The notes under the pieces: model-generated
Told to the model about the DNA's origin: nothing
Seen by the model: only the letters and a program-made list of their open reading frames with translations
Databases searched by the model: none
NCBI GenBank assembly: GCA_014304965.1
Contig: JACRTZ010000054.1
Location: 1 to 12,299, forward strand
Source of the DNA: Vulcanimicrobiota bacterium
Lineage (GTDB): Bacteria; Vulcanimicrobiota; Vulcanimicrobiia; Vulcanimicrobiales; Vulcanimicrobiaceae
Length of the DNA: 12,299 nt
Direction: 5' to 3'
Made by a program: the position numbers and the translations under genes
Shown here: in pieces, positions 6,283-12,299 of the stretch
How the letters are laid out: every line of letters begins with the position of its first letter
Numbering within the stretch: position 1 is the stretch's first letter

Positions 6283-7262
6283 ATGAACATCGCCATCCTC
6301 GACGCTATTTTGATACCGTGCGAACGCTCCGATGTTTTCGAAAGCTTGACGGGCATAACGTTACCGTCTGGAACGACCACACGCAGGACGTGGAGGAGTT
6401 GGCGGAGCGCCTTAAAGATGCCGACGTCGTCGTCTTGATTCGCGAGCGCACCAAGATCCAGGCCCCACTGCTCGAGCGTCTGCCGCGCCTGAAGTTGATC
6501 GGCCAGCGCAGCGTCTACCCGCACATCGATATCGAGGCGTGCACCCGGCGCGGAGTGATTGTTTCGTCGAGCGCACATGCCGATACGCCGTCATACGCGG
6601 CCGCCGAACTGACCTGGGGCCTGACGATCGCAACGATGCGCCAGATTCCGCAGCAAATGGCGTCGCTCAAAACGGGAACGTGGCAAAACGGTGTCGGTTG
6701 GAGCCTGCGGGGAAAGACGCTTGGCATCTTCGGCTATGGCCGCATTGGTGCGACCGTGGCGGGTTACGGCAAAGCCTTCGGCATGAACGTCCTGGTCTGG
6801 CCGAGCGAAGGGTCGCTCGAACGCGCTCGCAACGATGGTCACGCCACCGCTGCGGACAAAGCGACGTTCTTCGCCGAGAGCGACGTACTGTCGTTGCATC
6901 TGCGCCTGGTGGACGAGACGCGCGGCATCGTGACCGCGTCCGATCTCGCGCGCATGAAGCCGAGCGCGCTAATCGTCAACACGAGCCGCGCAGGTTGGAT
7001 CGAGCCGGGCGCGCTCGTCGCCGCGCTGCGCGCCGGGCGGCCCGGCATGGCGGCGGTTGACGTCTTCGAACACGAGCCGCTGCGCGATCCGAGCGATCCG
7101 CTCCTCGCGATGCCGCACGTCGTCGCGACGCCCCACATCGGCTACGTCACGCGCGACGAGTACGAAATCCAGTTCACCGATATCTTCGACCAGATTCTCG
7201 CGTACGAAGCTGGCGGACCGATCAACGTCGTCAACCCCGCCGTAGCCAACGGCGACGCGTAA
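6283..7262 (+). CDS. D-2-hydroxyacid dehydrogenase family protein, with an apparent frameshift at codon 7-8
   Basis: This is a D-isomer-specific 2-hydroxyacid dehydrogenase of about 326 residues, using NAD(P)H to interconvert 2-oxo and D-2-hydroxy acids. The main frame shows the substrate domain block RTLRCFRKLDGHNVTVWNDH, the Rossmann motif GIFGYGRIG (about 6724-6750), and the catalytic triad: Arg in NTSRAGW, Glu in FEHEPL, His in PHIGYVT. The expected start, ATG 6283 with GAAGG 11 nt upstream, reads MNIAILDA in another frame; the rest (YFDTVRTL...) resumes one base later. One base seems lost around 6301-6306 (GACGCTATTTT for, say, GACGCCTATTTT). If the base is truly missing, translation could only restart at in-frame GTG 6318, losing about 12 residues including the first beta strand. 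Alternatively, this is a sequencing or assembly error. The gene diverges from the lactate dehydrogenase remnant; its physiological substrate is unknown. Confidence 0.88.
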
Positions 7263-7267
7263 CGAAG

Positions 7268-7355
7268 TGGTGGGGAAGGTGGGATTCGAACCCACAAGAG
7301 CGCAGAGGCTCAATCGCTTTTGAGGCGATCGCGTAGACCGTTCCGCCACTTCCCC
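7268..7355 (-). tRNA. tRNA-Leu (anticodon CAA)
   Basis: Read on the minus strand, the acceptor arms GGGGAAG and CTTCCCC pair perfectly, with discriminator A and an encoded CCA (7270-7268). The D arm is GCG...CGC with a GG in its loop. The anticodon arm is ATCGC-CTCAAAA-GCGAT, giving anticodon CAA. A long variable arm has a GAGC/GCTC stem, as in class II tRNAs, and the T arm is GTGGG-TTCGAAT-CCCAC. Anticodon CAA plus the long variable arm identifies leucine, reading UUG. The 3' end lies 6 bp from the stop codon of the convergent dehydrogenase gene. Confidence 0.97.
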
Positions 7356-7438
7356 GCCAGGCGCGTGACGTTCGGTGCGGCCGGGGGCTGCCCTTGCGCT
7401 ATCGAAGGCAACCCGGATCTACCACGGCGGCAGCGACG

Positions 7439-7621
7439 ATGAGCGGCGGTAACGCGCGAAGGAGTGGCGGAACGCGCACGTGCTACAACAAGAACGGGTC
7501 GCCGAAGTCCGCGTATGCGACCAAGAAGCAAGCCGAACGCGCGATCCCCGCGACCAGCGTCCGGCTCGCGCCGTACGAATGTCCGAAGCACGGCTGGCAC
7601 CTCGGCCACCGCCGCCGCTAG
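7439..7621 (+). CDS. Small zinc-finger-like protein (60 aa) with a C-terminal Cys-Pro-x-His...Trp-His-Leu motif
   Basis: From ATG 7439 the product is 60 residues, rich in Arg, Lys and Ala. It has Cys15 in a TCYNKNG turn, then SAYATKKQAERAI (a short helix), then LAPYECPKHGWHLGH (43-57). The pattern of a first Cys, a Tyr/Ala helix and a final Y-x-C-P-x-C-x-x-WHLT is that of short, widespread uncharacterised zinc-ribbon-like proteins found in bacteria and phages. Here the second Cys of the last pair is His51, still a possible zinc ligand. An upstream TTG (7394) is in frame, but the extra residues do not look like part of the domain. Function is unknown; nucleic-acid binding is a guess from the basic charge. 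It runs convergently into the end of the large fusion gene, 12 bp away. Confidence 0.6.
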   Translation: MSGGNARRSGGTRTCYNKNGSPKSAYATKKQAERAIPATSVRLAPYECPKHGWHLGHRRR

Positions 7622-7641
7622 CGCGCAGCGGCGTTAGCGGC
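7614..7641. terminator. Possible bidirectional terminator hairpin spanning two convergent stop codons
   Basis: GCCGCTA (7614-7620) and TAGCGGC (7635-7641) are perfect 7-bp inverted arms around 14 nt. The left arm contains part of the stop of the small + gene (TAG 7619-7621), and the loop and right arm contain the stop of the - fusion gene (TAA 7636-7634). Position between convergent genes suits a shared terminator, but there is no T tract on either side, so this is tentative. Confidence 0.3.
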
Positions 7642-10600
7642 TTGCGCTCGCGAGCGCGTCCGCGGCGGACTGGACGAGTTGCCGCTTCGCCGCGTCCACG
7701 GAATCCGCAAAGAAGTATCCGTACGTCGTGTGCGACACGCGGCCGGGCGCAAGCGTCAGGCGGCCGAGCACCGAGTACGGGTGGTTGAAGACGCGCGCTT
7801 CCTCGACGTCGTCGGGTCGCCACGCGACGGTCGCCAGCTCGTGCGTCTCGGTGTCGTAATAGCCGAATGTATTGGCCGGAACTCCGGTCCACAGATCTTC
7901 CGGCTCCACGCTTCCGCCGGTTTCCGCCAAGCGCGACAGAGAACTCAGCAATCGCTGGGTCTGCACACGGCGTGCGTTCCCGACGGCGAGCGACGTCACC
8001 GACACGGCGCGCTGGCCGATTGCCAATGCGTCCCCTGAGAACTGGACGCGTTCGTCCACGGAAAACCATCGCTGATCCGGTTCGAGCGTTAGCGTTCGCT
8101 CGAAATGCGCGCCGCCGGGCAACACATCGGGCGCATCGTAGGAGAATCGAACGACGGCCCGCTTGCCGCTCTCGAGAATCTTGACGTCGTACGGCCGGTT
8201 GAACATGCCGGCCGGCATCTGGTGCGTGTACTTCGCTATCCGGTCGGTGGTTGAGAGTAGCGGCTCGACCTTGACGTCATCGCGCAAGGCCCCGACGGTT
8301 GTGAATACGCTTGTATGGCGGGCTTTGTCGTGAAAGACGAACGCCCGCGCCCCGGCTTCCGGAGCCACGACAATGCGAACCCAAGCGTTCTCAAGGACCG
8401 TATCTCGGTAGCCGTCTGAGAAAATATCGCCCACCCAAACGATAGCATTGTTCGCAGGAATGTGCGGCGGACATACGTTCGCCGTGCAGGCCGACGCATC
8501 CAACAGGTATGGGACGAAGGTCTCAGCCCGAAGTGGGACCGCGATTCGCTGGTCCACAGAGTAAGATTGTATTTCGAGGTTGTTCCTCGAAACATAAAAC
8601 ATGTTGCTTTCAGGATGCGATACGTCGAGGTCGCTCGCGCGCACGAAACGCTTCGTCTGCATATGCCCACCGACGGAAAACGTGAGCAGACAAGGAGCGT
8701 CGGGAGTAGCGATCCGGATATGAGCGGCAGCGAAGGCGGAAACCGTTGGGGGCGTCTGAATGCTGATGGCGCAATCGGTGCTAACCAGGACGCTGTCGGC
8801 CTGGAATTGAGCGTCAATATCCTGTAGGTGCACTAATATAGGGGAGATGATGGCGCCGTGCGGCGGCACGACCAATCGCGGTATCGTCATGCGGCGATCA
8901 CCCACTGCGATGGAGACCGGGCCCCACACCTGTTCTTTCGAGCCATAGTTCGGTACAGTGAGAAAACTGCCGGCTTGCCCCCGCGCAAAGATCGCGTGCG
9001 GAATCCTTTCGACGGTGCGACGATGCCGCGCAAGCTTCAACCACCCGTCGAAGTCAATCTGACCATGCGCGGAAAAGACGATAGTGCGATGGAGACGGGA
9101 GCGCGCCAGCCGGGCTGCGGCTTCGCCGCCCCAATGGCGCACTTCCGACGGCTCTGCCGGAACGATGAGAAGCGGTAGCGCCTCAATTTGTGCCTGCGGA
9201 GTGAACCGCGGGTCGACGAGGCGGCATGCAACGGATGCGGCGCCGCAGGCTTGCTGAAGTTCGATCACGCGTGCGACCGACGCATCCTTTGGATCCACGC
9301 TAGTGGGAAGGACGATCCCAGCGTCCCACTGCGGTGCCGACGCGGCGAAAGCGCTCCCGAAAGCTGTCAAAAAATCGCCCACACGCGAGGTGGGGGCGAA
9401 GCGCGATGTCTCTGCAAAGGTCGTCGGTTGCGCCCGTTGACCGTCAAGCCCAAGCGCCGCGTCCCAGGCGTAGAACCAGTTGGCGAACGGCGCTTCCCAG
9501 CCGGTCGGATAGAGCGTATCTTGAGCCGGAAAGTTCACGATGCCGCGCACGCCCATGCCGAGCGCGGTCGTCATCGCGAGCAAGGTATTCGACGAATCGG
9601 CTGGACGCGGGCGAATGTCAGCGGGGCCCAACAGCCAGCCCGCTTGAAATTCGCTCAACATCAGCGGCTGGTGCGGGCGCGTTTGCAGCATGCCGAGCGT
9701 CAATTCCAGTTGCGCGCGGTCGTGCTCGCCGATAGAATACGCGTCGCTCTGGTACCAGTTGCCCATCGCCCAGACCGGCGACGACGCCGTGACCTTCATC
9801 TGATACGTGTTGATGAAGGCCGGCACCGACGGACCCGTGACGCGGTGAACGACCGACTCCAAGTATTTAAGATAGGCCGTGAGATGGGGTGCCGGCCAGG
9901 TTTGATTGTCAAGATAGGCGCCCTGGTCGTCATCTAATTGTACTGCGAGCACCAAGTCCGCGTAGGGGCGAACCTCTTCGAGCGCGCGGGTCAGCCAACG
10001 CTCGCTATACTTCAAATGCGTCGCGTTGCGCATCCATTCGGCGGCCGCATCGTCGGAGTGCGCGTTTTGTAAGGTCGCGGTCGGCGGATAGCGGCCTTCG
10101 AGCAGATCGTGCTGCGGCATGCCGTACTCCGGCCGCGACAGGAGCCACGCGGGATAGCCGCCATTGCGCCACTCGTTGCGAATCACCGGCCCGGGACGCA
10201 CGATCAGCTTGAACCCGTTTTCTCGCGCGAGCTTGAGCAGGAAGCGCAGGTCGCGGCGCGGGCTCGTCCGTCCCTCGAAGTCAAAGTCGCCGTCGGACAG
10301 TTCGTGCCAGTTCCAAATAACGTAGAGGTCGAGCGTGTTGATGCCAAGTTGCTTGAGGGCCGTCATCGACCGTTGCCAGTCGTCGCGCGGCAGCCGTTCG
10401 TAGAAGAAGGCCGCGCCGTAGACGAAGAACGGCTTGCGGTCCACTTCGAAGACCGGGAAGCCGTCGCGCTCGACGATGCGGGAATGGCCGAACGTCGGGA
10501 ACGGTGGGGCCGTTTCGGCTGCGCTTGCCGGGCGCAGCGGCAATCCGAGCGCGAACGCGACCGCGAGCGCCGTCGCAACGGCAAACGGCCAATGCTTGCG

Positions 10601-11926
10601 GGCTGCGGCAAGCGCGAGATACACCGCGACCCCGCAGACCAGCGTAACGAGCCCGAATACAATGGCGCCGTTGCCCGCGTTCGAGAAAATGTACGCCCAG
10701 GCTAGCGTCGCGGCGAGTGCCGGCAGCGGAAACAGCCACATGCGGTAGGGCGGTACGTCACCGCGGCGCCGCAGCGCGACGATCGCGGCGATCTGTCCGA
10801 AGTTCTGGATGATGACCATGCCCGCGGTCAAGGCGTTGATCGCGTCGCCGAGACTCAAGAAACACGCGGGCACGGCGAGTAGTCCAACCGTCAGCAACGC
10901 GATGTGCGGGAAGCGCCCGCGCGCGTGCAGGCGCGCGAACGGGGCGAAGAAATTCCCGTCGCGCGCCGCAGCGAACACGCCTCGCGACATGCCGAGCAAG
11001 TTGCCGAACGTCGAGGCAAAGGCCGTCAATAAGATCGCGACGGTAACGACGCGCGCCGCGCCGAGACCCCAGCCGCGCTCGACCACCGACGATGCGACGT
11101 AGTCGGCGCCCGCCGGCAGAGGACCGTCCGGCGTCGCCGCAACGAGCGATTGCCACGGCACCGCGCCGAGCACGCCGATCTGCAAAAGAATGTAGAGCGT
11201 CGCGACGAGGCCGACCGAGATGACGACGGCACGCGGCAGAACGCGCGACGGTTCGCGAATCTCATCGCCGACGAAACACGCTTGACCGTAACCGTAATAG
11301 TCGTACAACGTCACGACGAGCGCCGGCCCGAGCCCCACCAGCAGGGCGCCAGCGACCGGAACGTGGGGATCGAGCGCCATCGCCTGCGCGGGCGAGAATC
11401 GCATCGCGGCCGCGAGCACGATCGCGACGATCGTGCCGACGGCGACCAGACCGAGCGCGAAGCTGATTTTGCCGATGTCGCCGATCGGACGGTAGAGCGC
11501 GGCGACCGTAACGATGGCGATGCCCGCGGCGACGCCGCCTTGCCAGCGTTGATCGGTGAGCACCGGCCATAAATACGCGGCGTAATGCGCAAAGCCGATG
11601 TACCCGGTCGCGAGAAGCAGCGGCGCCGAGAGCACGAGTTGCCACGTGAACAGAAACGCGAGCATACGCCCCCAGCGGTCGCGGCCGAAACTCTCGCGCA
11701 GAAATGCGTACGTTCCGCCCGAACCCGGGAAGCGCGAGCCGAGTTCGGCCCAGACTAATCCGTCACACACGGCGACGAACGCTCCGACGATCCAGCCCGT
11801 GAGCGCGAGCGCTCCGTGGAGGTGCGACAGAACGAGCGGTATCGTGAGCAGCGGACCGATGCCGATCATCGTGATCACGTTGACCGAGACCGCACCGCGC
11901 AACCCCAAACCGCGAATCAGCGACAC
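7634..11926 (-). CDS. APC-superfamily transporter fused to a GH35-type beta-galactosidase-like enzyme
   Basis: One uninterrupted frame of 1430 residues from GTG 11926. Residues about 8-442 form an APC-superfamily (amino acid/polyamine/cation) carrier with 12 predicted spans. It shows TM1 GIGPLLTIPLVL, the FPGSGGTYAFLRE block and a GDEIREPSRVLPRA loop. Then comes RKH (443-445), a 13th hydrophobic segment and ASA|AE (cleavage-like after 469), resembling a complete signal peptide. Residues about 490-820 are GH35-like: WNWHE, a RPGPVIRNEW segment, GGYPAWLL, and SEFQAGW with the probable nucleophile Glu759. The acid/base site reads QLDDDQG (663-669), Asp667 replacing the usual Glu. The remaining ~600 residues are beta-rich. 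With 12 spans the carrier ends inside; the extra span would put the hydrolase outside. An ATG at 12001 would also be in frame but would overlap the esterase gene. The carrier's substrate is unknown; a sugar, amino sugar or amino acid is possible. Confidence 0.9.
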   Translation of the reverse strand: MSLIRGLGLRGAVSVNVITMIGIGPLLTIPLVLSHLHGALALTGWIVGAFVAVCDGLVWAELGSRFPGSGGTYAFLRESFGRDRWGRMLAFLFTWQLVLSAPLLLATGYIGFAHYAAYLWPVLTDQRWQGGVAAGIAIVTVAALYRPIGDIGKISFALGLVAVGTIVAIVLAAAMRFSPAQAMALDPHVPVAGALLVGLGPALVVTLYDYYGYGQACFVGDEIREPSRVLPRAVVISVGLVATLYILLQIGVLGAVPWQSLVAATPDGPLPAGADYVASSVVERGWGLGAARVVTVAILLTAFASTFGNLLGMSRGVFAAARDGNFFAPFARLHARGRFPHIALLTVGLLAVPACFLSLGDAINALTAGMVIIQNFGQIAAIVALRRRGDVPPYRMWLFPLPALAATLAWAYIFSNAGNGAIVFGLVTLVCGVAVYLALAAARKHWPFAVATALAVAFALGLPLRPASAAETAPPFPTFGHSRIVERDGFPVFEVDRKPFFVYGAAFFYERLPRDDWQRSMTALKQLGINTLDLYVIWNWHELSDGDFDFEGRTSPRRDLRFLLKLARENGFKLIVRPGPVIRNEWRNGGYPAWLLSRPEYGMPQHDLLEGRYPPTATLQNAHSDDAAAEWMRNATHLKYSERWLTRALEEVRPYADLVLAVQLDDDQGAYLDNQTWPAPHLTAYLKYLESVVHRVTGPSVPAFINTYQMKVTASSPVWAMGNWYQSDAYSIGEHDRAQLELTLGMLQTRPHQPLMLSEFQAGWLLGPADIRPRPADSSNTLLAMTTALGMGVRGIVNFPAQDTLYPTGWEAPFANWFYAWDAALGLDGQRAQPTTFAETSRFAPTSRVGDFLTAFGSAFAASAPQWDAGIVLPTSVDPKDASVARVIELQQACGAASVACRLVDPRFTPQAQIEALPLLIVPAEPSEVRHWGGEAAARLARSRLHRTIVFSAHGQIDFDGWLKLARHRRTVERIPHAIFARGQAGSFLTVPNYGSKEQVWGPVSIAVGDRRMTIPRLVVPPHGAIISPILVHLQDIDAQFQADSVLVSTDCAISIQTPPTVSAFAAAHIRIATPDAPCLLTFSVGGHMQTKRFVRASDLDVSHPESNMFYVSRNNLEIQSYSVDQRIAVPLRAETFVPYLLDASACTANVCPPHIPANNAIVWVGDIFSDGYRDTVLENAWVRIVVAPEAGARAFVFHDKARHTSVFTTVGALRDDVKVEPLLSTTDRIAKYTHQMPAGMFNRPYDVKILESGKRAVVRFSYDAPDVLPGGAHFERTLTLEPDQRWFSVDERVQFSGDALAIGQRAVSVTSLAVGNARRVQTQRLLSSLSRLAETGGSVEPEDLWTGVPANTFGYYDTETHELATVAWRPDDVEEARVFNHPYSVLGRLTLAPGRVSHTTYGYFFADSVDAAKRQLVQSAADALASASR

Positions 11927-11939
11927 GAAGCACTCGCTT

Positions 11940-11967
11940 GCGAAGGGGAAAGGCCTTACCCTTTCGC
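11940..11967. promoter_or_regulatory. 28-bp imperfect palindrome between divergent genes (candidate operator)
   Basis: GCGAAGGGGAAAGG (11940-11953) faces its near reverse complement CCTTACCCTTTCGC (11954-11967): 12 of 14 positions pair, plus one G-T and one A-A mismatch, with no spacer. It sits in the 52-bp gap between GTG 11926 (-) and ATG 11979 (+). A single dyad-binding regulator here could control both genes, or the RNA could fold in either leader. No convincing -35/-10 pair is visible in so short a gap. Confidence 0.5.
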
Positions 11968-11978
11968 AACCCCAAGCG

Positions 11979-12299
11979 ATGCCAACGACCGACCTCGGCA
12001 AGCTGCTCCGTCTCGAAGGCGAACTCCACGTCGAGATCGTGGACTCGCCCGCGTTGCGGGGTAATCCGCTCGGCGACCCGGCGCAGCGAGCGCTGCCGGT
12101 GTATACGCCGCCGGGGTACGACGCGCAGGGTTCCCGGCGCTATCCCGTCTTGTACGTCTTGCACGGCTACACGGGGGACGCGCCGGCACTGGTCGGTTCG
12201 CGGCCCTGGGAAACGAACGTCGTGCAATGGGCCGACCGGTTGATCGCGGCCGGCGCCATGCGTCCTTCGATCCTTGCCATCGTGGACGGCTTTACGCGT
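11979..12299 (+). CDS. Esterase D/putative esterase (alpha/beta-hydrolase), 3' end missing
   Basis: The first 107 codons from ATG 11979 are open to the window end. After an N-terminal beta-rich lead (LHVEIVDSPALRGNPLGDP, then RALPVYTPPGYDAQ) comes YPVLYVLHGYTGD at about 57-69. That is the strand and oxyanion-hole loop (HGxxG) typical of the PF00756 putative esterase/S-formylglutathione hydrolase/enterochelin-esterase group, followed by a helix and the strand ILAIVDGFTR. The catalytic Gly-x-Ser-x-Gly lies beyond the window, so activity is not confirmed. No Shine-Dalgarno is evident before the ATG. The gene is divergent from the transporter-glycosidase fusion and may work with it on acylated carbohydrates (inference only). 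Confidence 0.82.
   Translation, partial: MPTTDLGKLLRLEGELHVEIVDSPALRGNPLGDPAQRALPVYTPPGYDAQGSRRYPVLYVLHGYTGDAPALVGSRPWETNVVQWADRLIAAGAMRPSILAIVDGFTR

Noticed and set aside
7644..7657. Perfect 14-bp palindrome GCGCTCGCGAGCGC near the 3' end of the fusion gene
   Set aside because: It is explained by Ala/Leu/Ser codons (DALASAS) in GC-rich DNA; no neighbouring regulatory context.
9188..9937. Long open frame on the + strand (about 250 codons)
   Set aside because: Antisense shadow of the GH35-like region; arginine-rich composition and no motifs.
11927..12001. Upstream extension of the fusion protein to ATG 12001
   Set aside because: It would overlap the esterase start and the palindrome, and the added residues are not APC-like; GTG 11926 begins exactly where family homology starts. 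Not excluded.

Overview
This is a high-G+C bacterial window, mostly protein-coding on both strands. It has weak or absent Shine-Dalgarno sequences at many starts and one nearly leaderless promoter. The gene content (class II-type EPSP synthase, ceruloplasmin-like copper oxidase, FmdB-type zinc ribbon, a GH35-type glycosidase) suits a free-living environmental bacterium. A poorly sampled lineage such as Eremiobacterota or a relative is only an impression; no marker gene here proves it.

Layout. 1-977 is the 3' part of an M20D-type metallo-amidohydrolase (+). 1114-1620 encodes an SRPBCC/START-like protein (+). 1676-2137 is a visibly AT-richer gene for a secreted protein of unknown function (+). 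At 2306-2343 lies the best regulatory site of the window: a near-consensus sigma-70 promoter whose -35 box sits in the 9-nt centre of a CIRCE-like inverted repeat. It drives an FmdB-type zinc-ribbon gene (2353-2688) and an overlapping gene for a single-span membrane protein (2685-3041). On the minus strand a multicopper oxidase (4326-5480) is followed 8 nt later by aroA (3010-4317), whose Shine-Dalgarno overlaps the oxidase stop codon. 5540-6136 (-) is a decayed L-lactate dehydrogenase with an internal deletion, frameshifts, a small tandem duplication and a lost C-terminus. Divergent from it is a D-2-hydroxyacid dehydrogenase (6283-7262, +) that carries an apparent one-base deletion at codon 7-8. 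tRNA-Leu(CAA) (7268-7355, -) and a 60-residue zinc-finger-like protein (7439-7621, +) follow.

The most unusual object is a single minus-strand reading frame of about 1430 codons (7634-11926). It joins a complete 12-helix APC-superfamily transporter to a GH35-type beta-galactosidase-like enzyme. The joint still looks like the secretion signal peptide of a once separate enzyme, ending in an Ala-Ser-Ala cleavage motif, and now forms a 13th membrane segment that would place the enzyme outside the cell. The position of the usual GH35 acid/base glutamate holds an aspartate. A 52-bp divergent intergenic region with a 28-bp imperfect palindrome separates it from the start of an esterase D-type gene (11979-12299, +), cut by the window end.

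How genes relate: the transporter-glycosidase and the divergent esterase may form a shared carbohydrate-use locus (inference). The oxidase and aroA are probably co-transcribed and translationally coupled. The dead L-lactate dehydrogenase beside a D-hydroxyacid dehydrogenase suggests turnover of 2-hydroxyacid metabolism at this locus.
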